From the IMG/VR virus record IMGVR_UViG_3300048033_000857, positions 1-64,000 of that record: 64,000 nucleotides of DNA; one strand, written 5' to 3'. Shown here piece by piece: positions 57,700-64,000 of the stretch. This stretch comes from a virus. Made by a program: the position numbers and the translations under genes. Each line of letters starts with the position of its first letter. Within the stretch, counting starts at the first letter, position 1. Under the pieces are notes generated by a model. It was given only the letters and a program-made list of their open reading frames with translations. It was not told the origin of the DNA and ran no database searches.

Positions 57700-58245
57700 T
57701 TATTTAACCTTAATATTAAATGCTATACTAATTCTATCTTTGTTAGATTTATTTGTACTTACACTGTGCAATGTGTTGCCTGGAAATAAAATTATAACAC
57801 CTTGTTCAGGCGTAAGTACATGTCCAGTAGGACAATGCGATGCATTTGGAAATATATCTATTATATTATTAATAGGAGCATTGTAATTGTGTATTATTAA
57901 ATCTCCACTTTGCTCTGGTACGCTAACATAAAACACTCCACTGAAATCGCAACCGCCATGATGATGTACAGTATTTGATGACAGTGGAGGATTAATATTC
58001 GCCCACTGATCAATTATTTCAAAGTCTACATTTTTATTACCTAAATCTTCAAAATAGTTTGTAACATGTTTTATAATAACATTGTCAATTAAATTTAATT
58101 CACAGCTCTCACTTTGCCATCCGCCATCGTTAGAAATACTTACACTTTCTTTTTGTTGTTTTATTGCATATATTTCTTTTGCAATTTTTTGTGTTTCTAA
58201 ATTGTCTTTGGCAATGTAAAGCGGAATTGAAAATAAATTATGCAC
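57700..58245 (-). CDS. 2OG-Fe(II) oxygenase-like protein
   Basis: A 181-residue protein of the putative 2OG-FeII_Oxy_5 group. SNTVHHHGGCDFSGVFYVSV holds the His metal pair, GVIILFPGNTLHSVST the distal His and DRISIAFNI the final strand with Arg. The opening LFSIPLYIAKDN fits the family. GTG 58245 directly follows the TGA of the DUF454 gene. Target unknown. Confidence 0.75.
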   Translation of the reverse strand: MHNLFSIPLYIAKDNLETQKIAKEIYAIKQQKESVSISNDGGWQSESCELNLIDNVIIKHVTNYFEDLGNKNVDFEIIDQWANINPPLSSNTVHHHGGCDFSGVFYVSVPEQSGDLIIHNYNAPINNIIDIFPNASHCPTGHVLTPEQGVIILFPGNTLHSVSTNKSNKDRISIAFNIKVK

Positions 58246-58665
58246 TCACTTGATCCAACCTATTTTTTTGCCATATGCTAAACGTCTATTATGTTCTTTA
58301 ACACTGCCGGGATAACGCCAAGCCCAAATAGCAACTAATGCCATAAAGCCTCCGCTCCATAGTGCAGCCTTAACATTACCTGTACTAAACCATAGGAATG
58401 CAAGCGACGATGCCATTACTAACACCATTGCATATTTTCCTTTGGTTGGAAATACACGTTTTTTTGTCCAATTAGTTAAAAATTCTCCAAACCATGGATG
58501 GTTATATAACCAGTTGTGTAATCTCGGTGAGCTCTTTGCAAAAGCCCATGCAGCAATTACAAGGAAAATACTAAAAGGTATTCCCGGTACTACAAATCCT
58601 ACGTAAGCCATGCCAACACAGAATAATCCTAGCGCAATGTATGCGTATTTTTTAATTGTATTCAT
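58246..58665 (-). CDS. DUF454 (YbaN-like) membrane protein
   Basis: A 139-residue inner-membrane protein with four hydrophobic segments and the DUF454 signature: [20 protein letters not shown], then [20 protein letters not shown]. Function unknown in bacteria. It overlaps the hemA end by 14 bases, so the pair is coupled. Confidence 0.82.
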   Translation of the reverse strand: MNTIKKYAYIALGLFCVGMAYVGFVVPGIPFSIFLVIAAWAFAKSSPRLHNWLYNHPWFGEFLTNWTKKRVFPTKGKYAMVLVMASSLAFLWFSTGNVKAALWSGGFMALVAIWAWRYPGSVKEHNRRLAYGKKIGWIK

Positions 58666-59851
58666 TAAACACTCTTTCTAATGCGTCAACGAGGTCATTC
58701 ATCATACTGTCTGTATGATAAGGAGTAGGTGCTATTCGTAAACGCTCTGTACCCTCAGCGACTGTAGGGTAGTTAATAGGCTGAATGAATATACCATAAT
58801 CATTCAACAGGGTGTCGCTCATTGCCTTGCACCTAAAGGCATCTCCAACCATTACTGGAACAATGTGTGTGCAGGCACTATCATGTATTTCTAAACCTCT
58901 ATCACGAAGCATGTGTGATAGTGTTTCTGCACGTTCTTGATGTTGCATCCTAAGCTCAGGATGATCTCTAAGATACTTTACACTAGCTAGAGCACCTGCA
59001 CAGAGTACAGGGCTCATGCTTGTTGTAAAAATAAACCCAGATGCTACTGAGCGAACAGCATCTATGATGACTGCATCCGCTGCTATGTATCCGCCAGTAA
59101 CACCAAAGGCTTTGCCTAACGTTCCGTTGACTATGTCAACCCGATGCTCCCCAATGTGTTCGCAGTATCCTGCACCTGTTTCTCCATAAAGTCCAACAGC
59201 GTGTACTTCATCAATGTAGGTAATCGCATCGTAACGTTCGGCTAAGTCGCAAATCTCTCGAATAGGGCCGACATCACCATCCATACTATATACAGATTCA
59301 AATACGATGCACGGCGTACCGCCATCCTTGACTACTTCGGCTAATTTATTTTCGAGATCCTCTAGATCGTTGTGCCTCCATACCTTCTTAGGTGCACCAC
59401 TGTGTCTTATACCTTGGATAAGGGAGGCGTGATTCATAGAATCACTAAGATACACAATGTCGGGAACGATTGATTTAAGAGCGATAAGTGTCCACTCATT
59501 TGCGACATATGCTGACGAGTATAAAAGCGCACCACCCTTGCTATGCAAGGACGCTAGTTCTCCTTCCAGCGCAACATGATAGTGTGAAGTACCGCCTATA
59601 TTGCGTGTACCGCCAGAGCCTGCACCAGTTTGATTTAATGCAGTATGCATTGCATCAACTACTACTTTGTTCTGACCCATTCCGAGGTAATCATTTGAGC
59701 ACCAGTTTACAATCTCTTTGATTGCATACTTTCCGTACCAAATAGCTTTAGGAAACTTTCCGCGTTCACGAAGTATATCGTTGAATACACGGTACTTGCC
59801 TTCCTGTTTTAGCTCATCAAGTTTTTGTTGGAATGGTTTCTTATCTATCAT
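58652..59851 (-). CDS. hemA: 5-aminolevulinate synthase (HemA, C4 pathway)
   Basis: A PLP enzyme of 399 residues that makes 5-aminolevulinate from glycine and succinyl-CoA, the first step of heme synthesis in alphaproteobacteria and mitochondria. ATG 59851 ([20 protein letters not shown]) is chosen over a longer open frame. Key sites are [28 protein letters not shown]214 in YIDEVHAVG and K247 in [12 protein letters not shown] (the Schiff-base lysine). Length and motifs are complete, so it should be active. It heads a minus-strand cassette with DUF454, an oxygenase and a radical SAM gene. Confidence 0.95.
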   Translation of the reverse strand: MIDKKPFQQKLDELKQEGKYRVFNDILRERGKFPKAIWYGKYAIKEIVNWCSNDYLGMGQNKVVVDAMHTALNQTGAGSGGTRNIGGTSHYHVALEGELASLHSKGGALLYSSAYVANEWTLIALKSIVPDIVYLSDSMNHASLIQGIRHSGAPKKVWRHNDLEDLENKLAEVVKDGGTPCIVFESVYSMDGDVGPIREICDLAERYDAITYIDEVHAVGLYGETGAGYCEHIGEHRVDIVNGTLGKAFGVTGGYIAADAVIIDAVRSVASGFIFTTSMSPVLCAGALASVKYLRDHPELRMQHQERAETLSHMLRDRGLEIHDSACTHIVPVMVGDAFRCKAMSDTLLNDYGIFIQPINYPTVAEGTERLRIAPTPYHTDSMMNDLVDALERVFNEYN

Positions 59852-59881
59852 AGTGTATTTAACAACGAGATAAGTATCATT

Positions 59882-60499
59882 ATGACAGTAATGAATAACA
59901 TTTTTCCGATATTGATATATCAAAAAAACTACACAGGTGACTTAAATAAGTTGCAAGATGACATAATTCCAAATATGGAACCTGTAGTAACTGCCTCAAC
60001 TGAGAACAATCAGTTAGCAATGCGTAATGGCGCAGTATGTTCTGCAGTATCAAATTTAGATTTGTATAATATGTTTGATCTTTCTGAGTTGGAATCTTTT
60101 GTAAGATCCTGTGCATTAGAATATTGTAACAAGTTAGGTTATCGAGAAGCTAATATTATCGTTGCAAGCACTTGGATTAACAAATATCCTAAAGGAGGTT
60201 ATATAGATAATCATCATCATGCACCAAGTATAATGGGTGCAACATTTTATTTAAATAAACCTAACGGCTCGGGTGATATTGTTTTTGAAAATCCTATAGC
60301 TGCGCTAAGGAGATACGAACCTTTTAAGGCATTAGATCATGCAAATGCATATGCTGAAGAAAGTACAATTTTAAATCATAAAATTGAAGTTAAAGAAGGT
60401 GATTTAGTGTTATTCCCAGGTTGGATATTACACAGAACAGAACCAAACATGTCAAATGAAGATAGAATAGTTATTGGATTTGACATAGTATTAGATTAA
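59882..60499 (+). CDS. 2OG-Fe(II) oxygenase-like protein
   Basis: A 205-residue protein with [20 protein letters not shown] for the metal site, [15 protein letters not shown] for the distal His and [11 protein letters not shown] with the Arg. It is related to the one at 57700. ATG 59882 is used; 59891 is an alternative. Divergent from hemA with a 30-base gap holding GATAAGTAT, a weak late-like element. A methyltransferase gene follows. Confidence 0.72.
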   Translation: MTVMNNIFPILIYQKNYTGDLNKLQDDIIPNMEPVVTASTENNQLAMRNGAVCSAVSNLDLYNMFDLSELESFVRSCALEYCNKLGYREANIIVASTWINKYPKGGYIDNHHHAPSIMGATFYLNKPNGSGDIVFENPIAALRRYEPFKALDHANAYAEESTILNHKIEVKEGDLVLFPGWILHRTEPNMSNEDRIVIGFDIVLD

Positions 60500-60517
60500 T
60501 ATTTTAAGGAAAAATAA

Positions 60518-61177
60518 ATGATACCAAGAATACCAGAAGAACACCCATTAATTGAAACTAGGCAGCAATGCAGAATATATTCAGCATCAATTAAAAAGTT
60601 TAATGACCATTTTGAATATGTTTCTTTGTTTAAACGATTTAATACTATGCAATTAACTGAAGGTCATGTTGCTGACTTAGGTTCAGGCGAATGTACATTT
60701 ACAATTGCATTAGCAAAGGCATTTCCAAATATGACATTTGATTGTTACGAATTGTCAGATGAAATGATTGCAATAGCAAACGAACAAATAACACAAAATT
60801 TACTAACTGACAGAATTAATGTAATTAAACAAGATGCAACAACCGCAACTGGAAACTACGATCTTGTTATTGCAAATAGATTTTATCATCATGTACTTGA
60901 TACTAAAGCATTTTGGAATACAGTACAATCGTTAAGTGAAAATGTTTTTATAACTGACGGTATTAGGCCAGAGAGTTATGAATTAGTAAACACTTTATTA
61001 GGAGCAATGGCTCCTTTATTCGAACAGCTTTATATAGAGGAAACAAAAAATTCTATCTATGCTTGGTTTTCAGAAGCCGAATTACTAAATGATATACCTG
61101 CAAAATATAATTTAGAAATATTTAATAATGATGATATTCCTTTAAGAGAAGCGGTGATAACTACGATAAATACGTAA
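60518..61177 (+). CDS. SAM-dependent methyltransferase
   Basis: A 219-residue class I methyltransferase. Motif I is HVADLGSGECTFTIALAKAF, then FDCYELSDEMIAIA (acidic end of strand 2), INVIKQDATTATGNYDLVIAN and VFITDGIRPES. The target is not readable; small-molecule or glycan methylation is plausible beside an oxygenase. A TTTTAAGGA site precedes the ATG. Confidence 0.8.
   Translation: MIPRIPEEHPLIETRQQCRIYSASIKKFNDHFEYVSLFKRFNTMQLTEGHVADLGSGECTFTIALAKAFPNMTFDCYELSDEMIAIANEQITQNLLTDRINVIKQDATTATGNYDLVIANRFYHHVLDTKAFWNTVQSLSENVFITDGIRPESYELVNTLLGAMAPLFEQLYIEETKNSIYAWFSEAELLNDIPAKYNLEIFNNDDIPLREAVITTINT
61165..61173 (+). promoter_or_regulatory. Late-promoter-like GATAAATAC
   Basis: Lies in the last codons of the methyltransferase, 22 bases before ATG 61196 of the virion-like group. 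Confidence 0.5.
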
Positions 61178-61195
61178 TAGAATACGGAGATATTA

Positions 61196-61465
61196 ATGCG
61201 AGCAACAGACATTATTAGACAAATATTAGATATTATAGACGATGTTGAAACTCAAACCTCTAATATCGAAGTAAAAGTAGATAACGACGACGATGGACAT
61301 TTTAAACAAATACTGTCTATGTTAACAAACAAACAATCGTCTTATACAACCCAACCAAACGAAGTAGTTGCTCCTATTGAAGCAGTAACAACAGATGCTG
61401 GAGGCGGATTAAATGGACCTAAGCATCCAGACGATATTAGAGTAAAAGATCCAAGAGGATACTAA
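61196..61465 (+). CDS. Small virion-like protein
   Basis: An 89-residue protein (MRATDIIRQILDIIDDVETQ) with a C-terminal GPKHPDDIRVKDPRGY. This resembles a (D)DIRxxDPRGY ending I associate with marine T4-like virion genes. Acidic and helical at the start. ATACGGAG precedes the ATG. It may be a small structural component. Confidence 0.5.
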   Translation: MRATDIIRQILDIIDDVETQTSNIEVKVDNDDDGHFKQILSMLTNKQSSYTTQPNEVVAPIEAVTTDAGGGLNGPKHPDDIRVKDPRGY

Positions 61466-61942
61466 ATGTTTAGTTTTGACGTAGAGAACATAACCAAAGG
61501 TATCGGTGTAGTAACAGCAACGTTTGCACTGATTGGTGGCGGCTATACGTTATGGGACAAAGTAGAATCAAAAGACATACTAACTTGGGCACCGGAACAC
61601 TTCACTATATCTGATGCACCTGTTAACGGAACATTTGATGCAATCGTTGCCCGTGAAAAGCACAGAGACGATTGCAGTGTAGAAGGGTTTACACTTGAGG
61701 TAAAGGACAGCAAATACATGGTACACAAAGCAGTCCCAGGTATAACAAAGTTCTCAGGACCTGCCAGCGATAAGATAGACAAATTTGGATTTACATTTAC
61801 TATCGATGAAGAACACAGGCATATGATTGATCCAGGACCAGCAACACTATTAGCACGTATTGATTATGCTTGTCCGGAAGGACCAGTTGTTGTAGCATAT
61901 CCAGATCATGAAAATTTAACATTTAAAATACTAGAGGAATAG
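61466..61942 (+). CDS. Protein with one N-terminal membrane helix
   Basis: A 158-residue protein. Residues 11-30 (KGIGVVTATFALIGGGYTLW) are one hydrophobic helix or uncleaved signal anchor; the remaining 128 residues form a beta-rich domain with a Cys near each end (DDCSVEGFTLEV, YACPEGPVVVAY). It starts right after the previous stop. It could be a spanin-like, superinfection or virion protein; undecided. Confidence 0.55.
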   Translation: MFSFDVENITKGIGVVTATFALIGGGYTLWDKVESKDILTWAPEHFTISDAPVNGTFDAIVAREKHRDDCSVEGFTLEVKDSKYMVHKAVPGITKFSGPASDKIDKFGFTFTIDEEHRHMIDPGPATLLARIDYACPEGPVVVAYPDHENLTFKILEE

Positions 61943-61945
61943 ACA

Positions 61946-62428
61946 ATGGCAAACATCACTCTCAACTATAGAGGACTCACAGGCAAGCGTGGCACAGTTA
62001 CAGTAGATGATACCGGTAATGTTTTAAGTATTATTACTGCCATCCGTGCTGATGAAGATCCTACACTAGGAATACTTACTGGCAACGACTATGACATAGC
62101 ACTCGAGCGTGACACAAGCATTACAGATGTTAATAACGGAACAGATGTTATTAGTGCCGCAGGTATAGTTGATGGTGATACTATTATTTGTATTGACGAT
62201 AAAAAGAACCTAACATCAACAAATACCAAAGAAGTAAGACAGAATCGCAAGTTAAGAATTGCAAGTGTGAAAAGATTAGCAGACAGTGTAGCAAACATTG
62301 GATCACCTAGCAATGACAGATACACCCTAAATACAGCACAGATTCCCAACCCATACGAAGGCAATGCAGTTAATCCAGACGATGATGAAAACACAGGCAG
62401 TCTTGTAGTTGGGAGACCCTGGACCTAA
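61946..62428 (+). CDS. Unknown protein, probably virion-associated
   Basis: A 160-residue protein. Residues 1-85 (ITLNYRGLTGKRGTVTVDDT, VDGDTIICIDDKK) have the strand-turn pattern of a ubiquitin-like or small structural domain. The rest is helical then Pro/Asn-rich. Ribosome site AGGAATAG. The stop overlaps the next start. Function unknown. Confidence 0.5.
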   Translation: MANITLNYRGLTGKRGTVTVDDTGNVLSIITAIRADEDPTLGILTGNDYDIALERDTSITDVNNGTDVISAAGIVDGDTIICIDDKKNLTSTNTKEVRQNRKLRIASVKRLADSVANIGSPSNDRYTLNTAQIPNPYEGNAVNPDDDENTGSLVVGRPWT

Positions 62429-63189
62429 TGGCAAGTAACGACAAACACATAGATTGGCACAGTGCTGTCGCATTAGGTAAAAGCGGAGGAAACAGTGTTC
62501 GCAATATTTTTGGATACAATGCGGCAATACCTAGTACCTTTGTGCCGGCCTGGGAGAACGCAACAGCCTACACCTATCCTACCACAGCTGAAACAATGAC
62601 CCTACGCTGGGACACAGCAGACGCAGGATACACAATCCTTATCAAAGGGTTAGATGCTAACTACGATGAGATACAAGAAACCATCACACTCACAGCAAGC
62701 CCAGTTACACAAACAACACAGAATCAATACTTGAGAATAAATGATTTGATTACTGTGGGCAACAACAATGGTGGTTTTAGCGATCCAGACAATGATGTTT
62801 CACTTACCAACGCAGGCAACACTGTGACCTATGCTAAGATAGCGGCAAACACAGGTAAGAACCAAGCAAGTATCTACACCGTGCCAAGAGGCTATCAGTT
62901 TGCTCTACTTCGTATCTCAGCGTTCTGTGCCTCAGCCGCACTCAACAACAGAACACTGGCTTTCCGCAATGTGGCAAGACTCAAGACTGGAGTGATTCTG
63001 CGTGTTGCTCAAACAGAGTTCTTAGAGCAGATGATTATTGATAGACAGATTCCGTTTGTGTATGATGAATGTACAGACATTGAGTTCCAACTAAAAGGAT
63101 CAGCAGGCACACAGTTTGTTGGTGTGTTCGGCGAAGGCATCCTACACGAAAAAGACTATCAGACCCAACTTAATAATCTAAGTCCATAA
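62428..63189 (+). CDS. Probable virion structural protein
   Basis: A 253-residue, beta-rich protein (AYTYPTTAETMTLRWDTADA, then YTILIKGLDANYDEIQETI) resembling structural proteins of marine phages in its layout: two beta sandwiches and a late hydrophobic core (FALLRISAFCASAALNNR). No enzyme motif. A weak hairpin follows the stop. Confidence 0.5.
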   Translation: MASNDKHIDWHSAVALGKSGGNSVRNIFGYNAAIPSTFVPAWENATAYTYPTTAETMTLRWDTADAGYTILIKGLDANYDEIQETITLTASPVTQTTQNQYLRINDLITVGNNNGGFSDPDNDVSLTNAGNTVTYAKIAANTGKNQASIYTVPRGYQFALLRISAFCASAALNNRTLAFRNVARLKTGVILRVAQTEFLEQMIIDRQIPFVYDECTDIEFQLKGSAGTQFVGVFGEGILHEKDYQTQLNNLSP

Positions 63190-63197
63190 ACGATTAA

Positions 63198-63223
63198 CCC
63201 CTAGCTAAATTAATAACTAGGGG
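63198..63223. terminator. Hairpin at the end of the virion-like operon
   Basis: CCCCTAG / CTAGGGG, a 7-bp stem with a 12-base A/T loop. Only a few T residues follow (CTGCTACTTTATT), so it is a weak rho-independent candidate. Confidence 0.55.
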
Positions 63224-63281
63224 CTGCTACTTTATTACTTGTTATTACAGGGCTATGCCCCAAATGTTCTTTTTTATAATT

Positions 63282-63599
63282 TTATTTAGTTGGCTTACCG
63301 TTTACAAAATTGTAAAACTTATCAGCAGCTTCTAGTACAGCATCAACACCTGGTACTTCTGGCATTGCTACAGTAGTTACTACTTCATCGCCTTCTTTAG
63401 CAACGGTAGTTTCGAACGCACCCATTTTAGCATGATAGTCTTGCCATGCTTGATTCTGAGCAAACTCTAGAACCTTTGTGCGGATCTCATAACCGTTTTT
63501 ATTTGTTGTTACTTTTGGCATTGCCTGTTTAAACATATCGGCAATTTCTTGTGTTTGCTTGAGGATAGTTTCCCCGTATGTTGTTTCCACTTTTGACAT
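63282..63599 (-). CDS. Phasin-like small protein
   Basis: A 105-residue, mainly helical protein (YGETILKQTQEIADMFKQAM, AWQDYHAKMGAFETTVAKEG) with the length and amphipathic pattern of phasins, which coat polyester granules. The family call is weak. ATG 63599 has AAAGGAGAAAACA upstream and its own promoter. Such proteins are reported in marine phages by my recollection; the function in infection is unknown. Confidence 0.4.
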   Translation of the reverse strand: MSKVETTYGETILKQTQEIADMFKQAMPKVTTNKNGYEIRTKVLEFAQNQAWQDYHAKMGAFETTVAKEGDEVVTTVAMPEVPGVDAVLEAADKFYNFVNGKPTK

Positions 63600-63644
63600 T
63601 GTTTTCTCCTTTGTGTCTGTATGTGTGTAGTTGGCTACATTAAT

Positions 63645-63673
63645 AATGTAACAGAGTATTTAGTGTTTGTCAA
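63645..63673 (-). promoter_or_regulatory. Early-type promoter for the phasin-like gene
   Basis: Minus strand GGTTGACA (-35 63673-63668), 17 bases, TACATT (63650-63645). The TGA stop of the upstream gene is part of TTGACA, as in the early block at 42.5 kb. Confidence 0.7.
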
Positions 63674-63849
63674 CCACTAACATAATCTTCTTTGGGTCTG
63701 TACCAATTCTTCTGATGATGTAGTTTAGCACGAAGTTCTTGTATCTCACGCTTGCCTTCATTATCAGCATTTGATTGTAGTAGAAATAGAGCTGACTCAA
63801 TCAGCTCTAAATCTTTTACGTCTAGGTTAAACTTAGTGTTTGGTTTCAT
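63670..63849 (-). CDS. 59-residue protein coupled to the alternative oxidase
   Basis: Reads [20 protein letters not shown], then [20 protein letters not shown] and ends EDYVSG. Its ATG overlaps the oxidase stop region by 17 bases. Helical and charged; a small protein of unknown function known to me from marine T4-like phages only by pattern. The stop TGA overlaps the next promoter. Confidence 0.6.
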   Translation of the reverse strand: MKPNTKFNLDVKDLELIESALFLLQSNADNEGKREIQELRAKLHHQKNWYRPKEDYVSG

Positions 63850-64000
63850 TGATTGTATCTGCCATCTTATGATTTACATCCGCATGACCTTGTTCATCAT
63901 TGCGAACAGCAATTACAACATCTCTAAGAGTTGCGTCATAGTGTAAATCGTAATAGTCTTTTGCAATGTTTGGTGCAGGTATATTAGTTATTCTACCTGC
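63833..64000 (-). CDS. aox: Alternative oxidase, C-terminal fragment
   Basis: The gene enters from beyond the right edge; the last 55 residues are visible. [20 protein letters not shown] and [20 protein letters not shown] match the end of alternative (ubiquinol) oxidases. The final diiron ligand motif E-x-x-H is in [10 protein letters not shown]. These enzymes pass electrons from quinol to oxygen without pumping protons. Related plastoquinol oxidases are known in cyanophages. A 59-residue gene follows, overlapping by 17 bases. Confidence 0.85.
   Translation of the reverse strand, partial: AGRITNIPAPNIAKDYYDLHYDATLRDVVIAVRNDEQGHADVNHKMADTINETKH

Noticed and set aside
63752-63946. 64-codon plus-strand frame at the right edge
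   Set aside because: Opposite the alternative oxidase end and the 59-residue gene, both better supported.

Overview
The window looks like about 64 kb of an A+T-rich, T4-like marine myovirus genome. The evidence is a T4-type core: large terminase gp17 (cut by the left edge), gp32 single-strand binding protein, UvsX, a probable UvsY, UvsW, gp61 primase and gp41 helicase. Around it are several genes typical of marine T4-like phages: many 2OG-Fe(II) oxygenases, twitch-type radical SAM proteins, tail-fibre-like proteins and tiny early genes. A phage-borne 5-aminolevulinate synthase (the C4 heme route) and the A+T-rich composition point to an alphaproteobacterial host. A SAR11-like host is plausible but is inference. 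No integrase, insertion sequence or CRISPR array was seen.

Layout. 0-5.5 kb: packaging and recombination. 5.5-31.3 kb: replication genes (UvsY, UvsW, gp61, gp41) interleaved with a large surface-glycan island. The island holds four related capsule-type (Kdo-transferase-like) glycosyltransferases, three GT-A domains, KdsA and KdsB for CMP-Kdo, a nucleotidyltransferase-cupin fusion, a sulfotransferase, an APS kinase with a nucleotidyltransferase, and a NodU-type carbamoyltransferase. It also contains a 189-residue miniature relative of the DnaE polymerase core and a YhhQ-type queuosine-precursor transporter. 31.5-35.8 kb: a tail-fibre-like protein and a subtilisin-type protease. 35.8-36.8 kb: a convergent, mostly non-coding junction with a 17-bp inverted repeat. 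36.8-46.1 kb: a minus-strand early block of about 26 small genes, three tRNAs and two candidate structured RNAs, served by 17 near-identical sigma70-type promoters. 46.1-46.8 kb: a non-coding repeat zone. 46.8-63.2 kb: mainly plus-strand genes, with two twitch radical SAM proteins, a fibre with Calx-beta-like domain, lysis or cell-wall proteins, a sulfotransferase, HNH nuclease and virion-like genes, plus a minus-strand cassette with HemA. 63.3-64 kb: a phasin-like gene and the C-terminus of an alternative oxidase.

How it works together. Two promoter classes are visible. Early and replication genes have TTGACA-17-TATAAT/TATAGT promoters (perfect consensus before gp32, gp61, gp41 and the UvsW operon). 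Fibre and virion-like genes are preceded by ATAAATAT/C, resembling the T4 late promoter TATAAATA. The glycan genes could rebuild the host surface with Kdo, sulfate and carbamoyl groups. HemA and the alternative oxidase would act on heme supply and respiration.

The most unusual signal is at 37.77-37.96 kb. Four consecutive hairpins carry UGCCCUC or AGCCCUC in their loops (minus-strand RNA) and end in a terminator. At least 14 early genes of the same block use the Shine-Dalgarno motif GAGGGCA/GAGGGCU, the exact complement. This suggests a small RNA that controls translation of the early regulon.
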